A stretch of DNA of 64,000 nt from Cyanobium sp. FGCU6 (lineage in GTDB: Bacteria > Cyanobacteriota > Cyanobacteriia > PCC-6307 > Cyanobiaceae), in assembly GCA_024958655.1 (NCBI GenBank), contig JANWUR010000004.1, positions 1 to 64,000 on the forward strand, given 5' to 3'. The number at the start of each line of letters is the position of its first letter. Positions within the stretch are counted from its first letter, which is position 1. Below are positions 19,566-28,175 of this stretch, in pieces. The notes under the pieces are model-generated. The model did not search any database, had not been told where the DNA came from, and saw only the letters and a program-made list of their open reading frames with translations. Both the position numbers and the translations under genes were made by a program.

Positions 19566-22546
19566 CGCAGGCGACACCGAATCCCACGCCCCCGTCCGGA
19601 GTTGATGCAGGCACTCTGAACCTGCGCCAGCTGCCGGCCTTCGCCGGGCTCAGTGAAGCCGGTGAAGCGCGCCTTATCCGGGAGCTTCAGCTGGTGCGCT
19701 TCCGCATCGGCCAGAACCTCACCGAGGCCAGCGCCCTGCCGGCCCAGGTGTTCATATTGCTGCAGGGCCAGTGCCGCCTGCTGGGCATCGAGCAGGGCCG
19801 GCTCGCCAGCCTGGCCCGGCTGGGCCCCGGCAACGTCATCGGTCTGGCTTCGCTGCTGCGAGCCGAGCCCTGCGAAGCGATCACCGCCGCCACCGAGGTG
19901 GTGGCCGCCGCCCTTCCCGATCGGTTGATCGTGGAGCTCTACGGCCAGGAGGAGAGCTTCCGCCGCTGGTGCAACCAGATGCTCTGGCCGAGTGAGGTGG
20001 CGGCGCTGCTGGAGCTGCTGCAGCAGAAGGCCGCCCAGAGTGACCGCTCGCTGCGCAACAACCTGGCCCCCCTCCTGCAGCAGGCCCAGCTGATCTCCTC
20101 GGAGGCTCTGGTGGATCCCCTGGCCCTCAGGGCCGCCGCCCAGGGCCACCGGCTGTTTCTGGCCAGTGCCAATGCCGGCGGCCGGATCGGTGATCCGATC
20201 AACCCCGAGCTGCCGCTGCCCCGGGCCCAGCCCCCGTTCGGCCTGCGCGTGATCAGCCTCCCCGATGGCCTGGGGAGCACCGCTGCAGCGTCCATCCCCG
20301 CTGTGAGCCCCAACGCTCTGGAGCTGGCCGCCCCGGCCATTGCGCCGGCGCCTGAACTGCCGGAGCGCAGCGGCCTCGATCTGGGCCAGGGCGATGGCCT
20401 GGCCGGCTTCCGCCTGATCCGCGGGGAGGGGCCGCTGGAAGAAACGCTGGCCTGTTTCCAGATGATGGCGGCGCAGCTGAAGCTGCCCTTCCGCCGGGAT
20501 TCGATTGAGAAGGTGCTGCGCGACAGCCTGCGCCGCGGCCAGAGCCCCAACATTCAGCTCTGCGGCCAGCTGGGCGCCAGTCTGGGGCTGCACGTGGTGA
20601 ACGCCAAACTGCCGGCCGCGATGGGCACCCGCCTGCAAACGCCGGCCATGCTCCAGTGGAACGGGGGCTTTGCCCTGGCGGTCGCCAGCGACAGCACCGG
20701 CCTGCTGCTGGCCAGCCCGCGCCGGGGACAGGTGCGGCTGCGGCCGGCCCAGCTGGAGGAAAGCTTCCCGGAGGGCATCGACCTGCTGCTGATGGATCGA
20801 GCGGTGAACACCCCCGAGCAGCGCTTCGGACCGGGCTGGTTCTGGCCGGCGCTGCGTCGCTACCGCGGGGTGCTGCTGCAGGTGCTGCTGGCCTCGTTCG
20901 TGGTGCAGCTGTTCGGCCTGGCCAACCCGCTGCTGATTCAGGTGATCATCGACAAGGTGATCTCCCAGCGCAGCATCGACACCCTGCAGGTGCTGGGGAT
21001 CGGGCTTGTGGTGGTCACACTCCTGGAAGGTGTGCTCGGCAGCCTGCGCACCTTCCTGTTCGCCGAAACCACCAACCGCATCGACCAGCGCCTCGGCGCC
21101 GAGGTGATCGACCACCTGCTGCGCCTGCCGCTGGGCTACTTCGACCGCCGGCCGGTGGGTGAGCTGGGCTCCCGCATCGCCGAGCTGGAGAAGATCCGCA
21201 ACTTCCTCACCGGCACGGCGCTCACCACGGTGCTGGATGCAGCTTTTTCGGTGATCTACATCGTGGTGATGGCCCTTTACAGCTGGGTCCTCACCATCGT
21301 GGCCCTGGCCGTGCTGCCGATCCAGGTGGGCCTCACCGTGATCGGGGCCCCACTGTTCCGCCGCCAGTTCCGCCAGGCAGCGGAAGAGAACGCCCAGACC
21401 CAGAGCCACCTGGTGGAGGTGCTCACCGGCATCCAGACGGTGAAGGCTCAGAACGTGGAGATGGTGAGCCGCTGGAAGTGGCAGGAGCTCTATTCCCGCT
21501 TCATCGCCCGCACCTTCGAGAAAACGGTCACGGGCACGGCCCTCAACGAAACCAGCCAGGTGCTGCAGAAGCTCTCCCAGCTGCTGGTGCTGTGGGTGGG
21601 AGCGGCGATGGTGCTCAAGGGCGAACTCACCCTGGGTCAGCTGATCGCCTTCCGGATCATCTCCGGCTATGTCACCCAGCCGCTGCTGCGACTATCAGGC
21701 ATCTGGCAGAGCATCCAGGAGCTGAGGGTGAGCTTCGAGCGGCTGGCGGATGTGATCGACACGCCGCTGGAATCCAACCTCTCCGATCAGGCCAAGATCC
21801 CCCTGCCGCCGATCGCCGGCAGGGTGGAGTTCGATGCGGTCACGTTCGCCTTCCAGCCCGGGGCTGCCCCGGTGCTCAAGTCCATCAATCTGCTGGTGGA
21901 GCCCGGCACGTTCGTGGGCATCGTGGGCCAGAGCGGCAGCGGCAAGAGCACCCTGATGAAGCTGCTTCCCAGGCTGTATTCACCCGACAGCGGCCGCGTG
22001 CTGATCGATGGCTACGACATCGACAAGGTGGAGCTGTATTCGTTGCGGCGGCAGATCGGCATCGTGCCCCAGGATCCGCTGCTGTTCTCCGGCACGGTGG
22101 CCGAGAACATCGCCCTCACCCGCCCCGAGGCCGACAGCGAGGAGATCGTGCGGGCCGCCCGCTTGGCCTGCGCCCACGACTTCATCATGGAACTGCCCCT
22201 GGGCTACAGCACGCCGGTGGGTGAGCGCGGCGGCAGCCTCAGCGGCGGGCAGCGCCAGCGGGTGGCGATCGCCCGCACCCTGCTCAGCAACCCGAAGCTG
22301 CTGGTGATGGATGAGGCCACCAGCGCCCTCGATTACGAAACCGAGCGACGTGTCTGCGAGAACCTGCTCGAAAGCCTGCACGACTGCACGGTGTTCTTCA
22401 TCACGCATCGCCTCTCCACGATCCGCCGCGCCCAGCGGGTGGTGATGATGCACCAGGGCGCGATCGTGGAGACCGGCAGCCATGAGTCGCTGATGGCCGA
22501 GCGCGGCCGTTACTACGCGCTCTACCGCCAGCAGGAGGCGAGCTGA
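19562..22546 (+). CDS. Type I secretion ABC exporter with N-terminal CRP-like domain
   Basis: Inner-membrane motor of a type I secretion system, 994 residues. Residues about 25-150 resemble a cyclic nucleotide-binding (CRP-like) fold (FRIGQNL, VFILLQGQCRLLG, GPGNVIGLASLLR). Residues about 290-425 look like a C39-peptidase-like domain, but I cannot find the catalytic Cys, so it is probably a substrate-docking domain as in HlyB. Transmembrane helices run from about 440 to 720. The ATPase has Walker A GQSGSGKST (about 790), LSGGQRQR (about 893) and Walker B LLVMDEATSALD (about 915). It overlaps genes on both sides by 4 bp and 1 bp. Confidence 0.88.
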   Translation: MTQATPNPTPPSGVDAGTLNLRQLPAFAGLSEAGEARLIRELQLVRFRIGQNLTEASALPAQVFILLQGQCRLLGIEQGRLASLARLGPGNVIGLASLLRAEPCEAITAATEVVAAALPDRLIVELYGQEESFRRWCNQMLWPSEVAALLELLQQKAAQSDRSLRNNLAPLLQQAQLISSEALVDPLALRAAAQGHRLFLASANAGGRIGDPINPELPLPRAQPPFGLRVISLPDGLGSTAAASIPAVSPNALELAAPAIAPAPELPERSGLDLGQGDGLAGFRLIRGEGPLEETLACFQMMAAQLKLPFRRDSIEKVLRDSLRRGQSPNIQLCGQLGASLGLHVVNAKLPAAMGTRLQTPAMLQWNGGFALAVASDSTGLLLASPRRGQVRLRPAQLEESFPEGIDLLLMDRAVNTPEQRFGPGWFWPALRRYRGVLLQVLLASFVVQLFGLANPLLIQVIIDKVISQRSIDTLQVLGIGLVVVTLLEGVLGSLRTFLFAETTNRIDQRLGAEVIDHLLRLPLGYFDRRPVGELGSRIAELEKIRNFLTGTALTTVLDAAFSVIYIVVMALYSWVLTIVALAVLPIQVGLTVIGAPLFRRQFRQAAEENAQTQSHLVEVLTGIQTVKAQNVEMVSRWKWQELYSRFIARTFEKTVTGTALNETSQVLQKLSQLLVLWVGAAMVLKGELTLGQLIAFRIISGYVTQPLLRLSGIWQSIQELRVSFERLADVIDTPLESNLSDQAKIPLPPIAGRVEFDAVTFAFQPGAAPVLKSINLLVEPGTFVGIVGQSGSGKSTLMKLLPRLYSPDSGRVLIDGYDIDKVELYSLRRQIGIVPQDPLLFSGTVAENIALTRPEADSEEIVRAARLACAHDFIMELPLGYSTPVGERGGSLSGGQRQRVAIARTLLSNPKLLVMDEATSALDYETERRVCENLLESLHDCTVFFITHRLSTIRRAQRVVMMHQGAIVETGSHESLMAERGRYYALYRQQEAS

Positions 22547-23739
22547 TGAACCTGCTGAAGCGCACACAGACAGCCCTCGAACAGCGGGTGGGGGCTGTGG
22601 CCCACGATGAGACGGTGCTGCAGCAATCCCGCTTCTGGATGCGGGCGATCAGCTGGGGCCTGATGGGCACCACAGCCTTCGCCCTGGGTTGGCTGGCCCT
22701 GGCCCAGACCGAGGAGATCGTGGTGGCCCCCGGCAAGCTCGAGCCGATCGGGGCTGTCAAGGAGATCCAGATGCCGATCGGCGGCATCGCCAAGGAGATT
22801 CTGGTGAAGGATGGGGATCAGGTGAAGGCTGGTCAGGTTGTGATGCGGCTTGATGCCGAAACCAGCCAGCAGCGCCAACTCGCGCTTCGCCAGAGCCAGC
22901 GCCTCAAAGAATCACAGTTGCAGACAAAGCTCGATCAGCTTCAGCTCAAGCGCATCGAGTTATCGCGCTATCTTGATATGAACACCCAAGAGCTAAGGAA
23001 GCTTGAGAGTACGTTGGCGCTGGATCAGGAAATCATGTCACGCATGGAGTCTCTCTCCAGGGAGGGTGCGGTTGGTGAGTTGCAGTATCTGCAACAACGC
23101 AACAAGGTTCAAGAAGGCCAGGGTCAGCTGATGCAGACCAGGGCTGATCGTTTGCGTCAGAAGGTGATACTCGAGCAGGGCCTCCAGCAGCTCGATGGTG
23201 AGGTGGCTGCGATCAGAGGTGAGTTAGCCGATATCAGCACCCAGATCACCGAGGCCGACGTGACCCTGAAGTATCAGGCCTTGCGTTCTCCGGTGAACGG
23301 CGTGGTCTTTGATCTGAAACCCAAGGCTCCGGGTTTTGCCGCTCAGGGCGCTGAGACGATCATGAAAGTCGTTCCTTTCGATAAACTGGAGGCCCGCGTT
23401 GAGATTGCCAGCAGTCACATCGGCTTCGTGCGGCCGGGCATGCCGGTGGACATCAGCATCGATTCGTTCCCTGCCACCGATTTTGGTGTGCTGGAAGGCA
23501 CGGTGAAGCAGATCGGTTCCGACGCCCTGCCTCCGGAGCCGGCCAAGGGCCGGGAGGAGTACCGCTTTCCTGCCCGCATCACCCTGGCCAGCCAGCAGCT
23601 GAAGCTCAGGAATGGCCGCCGATTGCCGCTGCAGGTGGGCATGAGCCTCACCGCCAACATCAAGCTGCGTAAAGTGAGCTACCTTCAGCTTATGCTGGGA
23701 AGCTTCCGGGACAAGGCAGATTCCCTGAGAGCCATCTGA
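22546..23739 (+). CDS. HlyD family membrane fusion protein
   Basis: Periplasmic adaptor linking the exporter to an outer-membrane channel, 397 residues. One transmembrane helix (about 32-54) is followed by a lipoyl-like half (IVVAPGKLEPIGAVKEIQ...IAKEILVKDGDQVKAGQVV), a long coiled coil rich in Gln, Leu and Lys (about 105-235), the second lipoyl half (YQALRSPVNGVVFDL) and a beta-barrel. Its start overlaps the exporter stop by one base (TGATG). GC content drops through the coiled-coil part. A TolC-like protein is not in the window. Confidence 0.9.
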   Translation: MNLLKRTQTALEQRVGAVAHDETVLQQSRFWMRAISWGLMGTTAFALGWLALAQTEEIVVAPGKLEPIGAVKEIQMPIGGIAKEILVKDGDQVKAGQVVMRLDAETSQQRQLALRQSQRLKESQLQTKLDQLQLKRIELSRYLDMNTQELRKLESTLALDQEIMSRMESLSREGAVGELQYLQQRNKVQEGQGQLMQTRADRLRQKVILEQGLQQLDGEVAAIRGELADISTQITEADVTLKYQALRSPVNGVVFDLKPKAPGFAAQGAETIMKVVPFDKLEARVEIASSHIGFVRPGMPVDISIDSFPATDFGVLEGTVKQIGSDALPPEPAKGREEYRFPARITLASQQLKLRNGRRLPLQVGMSLTANIKLRKVSYLQLMLGSFRDKADSLRAI

Positions 23740-23747
23740 AGCGGAGT

Positions 23748-23792
23748 GAACCCTCAGACACAGTGCCTGTCAGGGTTCTGGCACAATGCCAG
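23748..23792 (+). other. Tandem hairpins between the HlyD and RTX genes
   Basis: First hairpin: GAACCCT (23748-23754) with AGGGTTC (23772-23778), extended inside by GACA/TGTC. Second: CTGGC (23778-23782) with GCCAG (23788-23792). There is no long T run after them, so a classical terminator is doubtful. They could protect the 3' end of the secretion-operon transcript or act as a weak terminator. Confidence 0.55.
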
Positions 23793-23801
23793 TCTTCATT
23801 A

Positions 23802-23830
23802 TTGACTGCTTCTTGCAACCGGTCTAAAAT
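23802..23830 (+). promoter_or_regulatory. Sigma-70 type promoter of the RTX gene
   Basis: TTGACT (23802-23807), 17-bp spacer, TAAAAT (23825-23830). Both hexamers are one base from consensus and the spacing is optimal. Transcription should begin near 23837, so the RTX gene has its own strong promoter and its translation start must lie at or beyond that point. Confidence 0.75.
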
Positions 23831-23859
23831 CTCGCTTGAGTTCTCGATCCTCAACAGCT

Positions 23860-25143
23860 TTGGCCTTCACAACCGTTCGCAGCGCCTCCGGCGTCGACTT
23901 CATCGGTACCCCCGGGGTCGATGTGGGCGTTTTCTTCGATGAAGTCGGTAACGTCGTTGCCACCGCATTAGGCGATAGTGATGTCATTACCGTTTTCAAT
24001 TCCACTACGATTCAGCGTACTACCACACTCAACGGTGGCGATGGTAACGACATCATCACTGTTAACTCTTCTATCAGTGAGTCCTCCATCAATGGCAACA
24101 ATGGTCGTGACACTATTGACCTAAATGGACCAAACATTACTGTTGCTAATAGCTTTATTGGCGGTGGTGACGGTGCTGATGAAATCCTTGGGGGCAATCA
24201 GTTCCTAGCTAGTCTAATTACTGGTGGCAGAGGCGCTGATTACATTGAGGCAGCTGTTACCCTTGCGCTTGCCACCATCAACGGTGGAGATGGCAATGAT
24301 ACCATTGTGTTGTTCAATGGAGGTGGAGCTCAAGTTTTTAACGGCTCTTCCATCAACGGCAACAGTGGTCAAGACGTCATCGATGGAACATTTCTCAACG
24401 TAACACTCTCCGGCACCAATTTCATTGGTGGGGGATCGGGCGATGACACCATCGATTTTACGGGTGCATTCACTGACAGTGTTGTTGATACCGGCTTCGA
24501 ACTTACTGGCGGCGCTGGCAACGACAGAATCATTGGTTCACTTGACAACGACACCATTAGAGGTGGTGCTGATAACGACACAATTACCGGTGGCAATGGC
24601 GCAGACGATATATTCGGCGGCGCCGGCGCTGATGATATTACGGCAGCCTTCGGTGATGATGTAACTGGAGGCGATGGTGCTGACACTTATAGGTTGGGGG
24701 GAGGCTTCAGTACCTTCTTCATTGCCGCTATCAGCAACTCTGCTGCGGCCACAACTGGTACTGCCCGAACATTCGATAGTTTCCAAAACTATAACTTCGC
24801 TGGTGACGACAGGTTGAATATTGTTGCTGTCACCAACCAACTTGCCGGTGGGCTTTACGTAGGTGCTGCAAATGCCGATCAAACCAACCTTGGCTTCGTA
24901 GGAAACTTCTCTGATTTCTCTGCGCTCAAGGCCTCTCTAGATGGAAACGCACTCTCTGTTGCATCTAGCACTGCAGTTATTGAATCTTACATTTTCACTG
25001 CAAGCGTTGGTGGAGCTGGTGCGCCTGTGAATAATTATCTCTGGATTCAGGATTCACAGAAAGCTTATTCCAGCACCGACCTCCTATTCCAGACAAACGC
25101 TGTCAACCCTATCGACGCCAACGAAATTGTTGTTCGAGTCTGA
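23860..25143 (+). CDS. RTX-type calcium-binding repeat protein, probable type I secretion substrate
   Basis: Secreted Ca-binding protein of about 427 residues. At least ten glycine/aspartate-rich nonapeptide-type repeats lie in the first two thirds (NGGDGNDII, GGGDGADEI, TGGRGADYI, NGGDGNDTI, TGGAGNDRI, GGNGADDIF, GGDGADTY and others), many followed by a hydrophobic strand; the last third is non-repetitive and ends in NEIVVRV. No signal peptide is present, as expected for type I export. The TTG at 23836 would lie at the predicted transcription start, so TTG 23860 (LAFTTVRS) is preferred; neither has a good Shine-Dalgarno. The gene is clearly AT-richer than its surroundings. Confidence 0.85.
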   Translation: MAFTTVRSASGVDFIGTPGVDVGVFFDEVGNVVATALGDSDVITVFNSTTIQRTTTLNGGDGNDIITVNSSISESSINGNNGRDTIDLNGPNITVANSFIGGGDGADEILGGNQFLASLITGGRGADYIEAAVTLALATINGGDGNDTIVLFNGGGAQVFNGSSINGNSGQDVIDGTFLNVTLSGTNFIGGGSGDDTIDFTGAFTDSVVDTGFELTGGAGNDRIIGSLDNDTIRGGADNDTITGGNGADDIFGGAGADDITAAFGDDVTGGDGADTYRLGGGFSTFFIAAISNSAAATTGTARTFDSFQNYNFAGDDRLNIVAVTNQLAGGLYVGAANADQTNLGFVGNFSDFSALKASLDGNALSVASSTAVIESYIFTASVGGAGAPVNNYLWIQDSQKAYSSTDLLFQTNAVNPIDANEIVVRV

Positions 25144-25166
25144 TCGTTTATTTTTTTGATGGATTG

Positions 25167-25191
25167 CCCCTCCTCTGGAGGGGTTTTTTTT
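25167..25191 (+). terminator. Rho-independent terminator of the RTX gene
   Basis: Stem CCCCTCC / GGAGGGG with a three-base TCT loop, followed by eight T. It starts 24 bp after the RTX stop codon and separates that gene from the glycosyltransferase at 25224. Confidence 0.92.
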
Positions 25192-25223
25192 GGCTTAACA
25201 TCGCCTACATTTCCTCGGACTCC

Positions 25224-26468
25224 ATGAGGATTCTGTTTGTCCACCAGAACTTTCCGGGCCAGTATCAGCACCTACTGGAGGCCCTAAGCCGCATCGGCGG
25301 GCATACCCTGGTGGGCCTGGGGATTGAAGAGCCCTCCCAGGCCATGGCGGAGGGGGTCACCTCGCTTCGCTACCAGCTCAGCCGTGGCAACACAGCCGGG
25401 ATCCATCCCTGGGCGCTGGAGTTCGAATCCAAGGTGATCCGCGGCGAGGCCTGCGCCGCCGCCGCCTTTGAACTGAAGCAGCAGGGATTCACTCCGGATC
25501 TCCTTTGTGCACATCCAGGCTGGGGAGAAGCTCTCTTCCTCAAGCAGATCTGGCCCGATTGTCCACTGCTGTGTTACCAGGAATTCTTCTATCAGAACCA
25601 CGGCTTTGATCTGGGCTTCGATCCTGAACTACAGGGGCTGAGCGACTGGCGCAGCAACGCTCGCACCCAGGTGAAGAATGCGTATCTCCTGCTCACCCTC
25701 CAGGCCGCCGACTGGAACGTCACCCCCACCCACTTCCAGCACTCCAGCTTTCCCCCCGAGTGGCGGCAGCGGATCAGCACCATCCACGATGGGATTGACA
25801 CCCAGCGCGCTTCACCCGATTCTGATCCTCCTTCCCTTACTCTTCCAGATGGCACGGAATTGAAGGCAGGCGATCCGATCGTGACCTTCGTGAATCGCCG
25901 TCTGGAGCCCTATCGGGGCTGCCACAGCTTCCTGCGCAGCCTGCCCGCGTTGCAGCGCCAGGTGCCTGAGGCCCGCGTGGTGATTGTGGGGGAAACGAGG
26001 GGAGTGAGCTATGGCGCAGCCTGTAAGAGTGGTGAATGGAAGGATGTGTTCCTTGCCGAGATCGAGGGACGCTATGACCCCTCGAGCGTGCACTTCACAG
26101 GTCCTCTCCCCTATGCCACGTTCCTGCAGCTGCTGCGTCTCTCCGCCTGCCATGTCTACCTCACCTACCCCTTTGTGCTCAGCTGGAGCCTGCTTGAAGC
26201 GATGAGTTGCGGTTGCCCTGTTGTGGGGTCGGCTACCGCACCCGTTGAGGAGGTGATCGTGGATGGACACAACGGCGTGCTGGTGGATTTCTTCAGCCCC
26301 TCCGACATCGCCGCAGCCGTGGCCGATCTTCTGCGCCATCGCCAGCGCGCCCATGGTCTGGGAGAGAGAGCACGCGAAACGGTCCTGGGCCGTTACAGCC
26401 TGGAGCGCTGTGTGCCACGCCAGCTGGCCCTCATGGATCTGGTGGCGGCGCGGGCCATCGGCGGCTGA
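25224..26468 (+). CDS. Glycosyltransferase family 4 protein
   Basis: Probable GT-B fold sugar transferase of 414 residues. The N-terminus MRILFVHQNFPGQYQHL has the glycine-loop region of family 4, and the C-terminal half carries VTFVNRRLEPYRGCHSFLRSLP, VHFTGPLPYATFLQLLRLSACHVYLTYPFVLSWSLLEAMSCGCPVVGS and VEEVIVDGHNGVLVDFF, the nucleotide-sugar binding signature. The frame is open back into the RTX terminator; the ATG at 25224, after the hairpin, is the natural start. It opens the surface-glycan region. Donor and acceptor are unknown. Confidence 0.87.
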   Translation: MRILFVHQNFPGQYQHLLEALSRIGGHTLVGLGIEEPSQAMAEGVTSLRYQLSRGNTAGIHPWALEFESKVIRGEACAAAAFELKQQGFTPDLLCAHPGWGEALFLKQIWPDCPLLCYQEFFYQNHGFDLGFDPELQGLSDWRSNARTQVKNAYLLLTLQAADWNVTPTHFQHSSFPPEWRQRISTIHDGIDTQRASPDSDPPSLTLPDGTELKAGDPIVTFVNRRLEPYRGCHSFLRSLPALQRQVPEARVVIVGETRGVSYGAACKSGEWKDVFLAEIEGRYDPSSVHFTGPLPYATFLQLLRLSACHVYLTYPFVLSWSLLEAMSCGCPVVGSATAPVEEVIVDGHNGVLVDFFSPSDIAAAVADLLRHRQRAHGLGERARETVLGRYSLERCVPRQLALMDLVAARAIGG

Positions 26469-26479
26469 GGTCGACGCCG

Positions 26480-27385
26480 CTATCCGATTGTCCCGAATCG
26501 GTAGGCAAGAAAGGAGGGATGCGCATGCTCCAGCAGCAGAAAATCGCGCCATGCCCATCCAGGCTTCAGCACGGGGAATGCCGCCAGCACCGTACCGGTC
26601 GCCACGGTTTCCAGCGGCCCCACAAACTCCCTCGCCTCCAGTCTTTCCTCCTTCAGCCTCCTCACCTGCGGGCGGCTGAGGGCAAAACTGCCGGAATGGG
26701 GATTGCTCGCCAGGTCGAAACTCACCTCCTGCCCATCCCAGAACCTGCCCTGGGCCACACCCTCCCCTGCCTCCTGGAACCCGCCCAGATAACCCGGATC
26801 CAGTGGGCCGTCCACGAACAGCCGCGGCGTGCTGACCACGCCGGTGAGCTCGTAGCGGTGGGGCATCAGCGCGAAGCGGTGGTCGGTGCGTTCGCAGAAC
26901 CACAGCAGCTTGTCGGCGTACAGACGATCGCCGATCACCAGATCATCCTCCAGGTAAAGCGAGAGATCCGCGGGCGGCGCCGCCTCGTGCAGCAGGAAAT
27001 CGCGGGCGGCCGCCGGCAGCTGCATCGGATCCTCCAGGGCCAGCCGGTGCACCGTGATCCTGCGCTCGAAGGCGGCGAGCACATCGTGGCGGCACGCCTC
27101 CCCGTTCACGAACACATGGCAGTCGACCCACACCCCGGGCAGCCGCCTTGCCGGGTAGGCGGGAGCGGGGGCGCCGATGATCCGCTCCTCGGCGATGGCC
27201 AGGATCTGCTCCTGCTCCCCCCTGGCCAGTGCCAGCACCCCCCCCAGGCAGCGAGCCAGAGCGATCGCCCGGTGCATTCCCTCCTCACGGCGCAGGGCTC
27301 CATGACCCACGGCTCCCTCCCGCGCCTGGCAGTGATGCGGAATCGCCACCCGCACGAGAGTCGGCCGCGCAGCAGGCTCAGCCAC
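26480..27385 (-). CDS. Putative glycosyltransferase of the surface-glycan locus
   Basis: Protein of 301 residues that I do not recognise with certainty. LSLYLEDDLVIGDRLYADKLLWF (about 141-163) has an acidic EDD motif like the metal-binding DXD of GT-A transferases, and the spacing from a beta-strand-rich N-terminus (VDCHVFVNGEA) fits such a fold. No signal peptide. It is last in a minus-strand group of four (30937 to 26480), its start overlapping the nucleotidyltransferase stop by 8 bp, so it probably acts in the same pathway. Confidence 0.55.
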   Translation of the reverse strand: MAEPAARPTLVRVAIPHHCQAREGAVGHGALRREEGMHRAIALARCLGGVLALARGEQEQILAIAEERIIGAPAPAYPARRLPGVWVDCHVFVNGEACRHDVLAAFERRITVHRLALEDPMQLPAAARDFLLHEAAPPADLSLYLEDDLVIGDRLYADKLLWFCERTDHRFALMPHRYELTGVVSTPRLFVDGPLDPGYLGGFQEAGEGVAQGRFWDGQEVSFDLASNPHSGSFALSRPQVRRLKEERLEAREFVGPLETVATGTVLAAFPVLKPGWAWRDFLLLEHAHPSFLAYRFGTIG

Positions 27386-28175
27386 GCTCTCCTTCTCCGG
27401 GCTTGGTGGGCTCGTTCTGCTTCAGCAGTTCCTCGAGGCTGAGGCCGAAGGTGGCGCATAACTCCGCCGGCGTGCCGAACAGCCGAACCCCTTGCACCCG
27501 CGGCAGCCGCACCGTTTCGCCCCGCTCCAGGGCACCCTGCAGCAACGGTGCCACGTAGTGCTCCCCGCCCAGGGGCTCGGCTTCCCGGAGCCATGGCAGC
27601 GCATCGGCCAGGAACTGTTCCCCGCTCCTGAAGCCGTAGAGCCCGATCGAGGCCAGCGGCGAGATGCGCCTCTTCTCGCGGATCTCCACGGCCCGGCCAG
27701 GGTCGGCGGGGTCGGGACGACCGAAGGACCAGTGCTCCCCCGCCGCCGGAAACACCGCCATCGAGCCGTAGGCCTCCTCCGCGAGCAGGCTGCCGCCCCC
27801 TGCCTCCGGCCAGGCGAACCCCGTGTCGCAGTTGTGGATGAGCAGGGGATCCGCCAGTGCCTGCTGATCGTTTCCCAGGGCCCGGCTCACGCAGGCAGCC
27901 GCTGTGGCGAGCTGGCCCGCCAGCAGCTCATCCAGCTCCACCCAGGTGATCGCAACGCCCGGCCAGCGACCGGCGAGCGTGCCTTCCAGCTGCTCGCGAA
28001 CCCCGTGGCGCCGTTGCACGCCGAGCACCAGCCGATCGCCGGGGGCCAGGGGAAAGGAGTCGAGTGCATGGAGCAGCAACTCCTGCCCCTGCACCCGGAT
28101 CAGGGGTTTCGGGGTGGTGACCCCGGCCCGCTGAAAACGGCTGCCGGCACCAGCGGCGGTGAGAAGCACGTTCAC
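27378..28175 (-). CDS. Sugar nucleotidyltransferase family protein
   Basis: Probable NTP-transferase of 265 residues that would make a nucleotide-activated sugar or alcohol. The N-terminus NVLLTAAGAGSRFQRAG followed by KPLIRV carries the NTP-binding loop and its lysine. HNCDTGF is in the position of the metal-binding aspartate, and GLYGFRSGEQFL fits the family. It starts with GTG overlapping the stop of the fusion gene upstream (GTGA, 4 bp). The neighbouring fusion protein carries a related but more divergent domain. Confidence 0.75.
   Translation of the reverse strand: MNVLLTAAGAGSRFQRAGVTTPKPLIRVQGQELLLHALDSFPLAPGDRLVLGVQRRHGVREQLEGTLAGRWPGVAITWVELDELLAGQLATAAACVSRALGNDQQALADPLLIHNCDTGFAWPEAGGGSLLAEEAYGSMAVFPAAGEHWSFGRPDPADPGRAVEIREKRRISPLASIGLYGFRSGEQFLADALPWLREAEPLGGEHYVAPLLQGALERGETVRLPRVQGVRLFGTPAELCATFGLSLEELLKQNEPTKPGEGERG

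Noticed and set aside
23748-23792. Hairpins after the HlyD gene as a standard terminator
   Set aside because: There is no run of T after either stem, so only a structured 3' end can be claimed.
24020-24700. Repeated DNA in the RTX gene as a possible array
   Set aside because: The repetition is at the protein level (Ca-binding nonapeptides); the DNA copies vary and have no spacers.
25418-25434. tRNA-like GTTCGAATCC in the plus strand
   Set aside because: It lies in the coding frame of the family-4 glycosyltransferase and has no cloverleaf around it.
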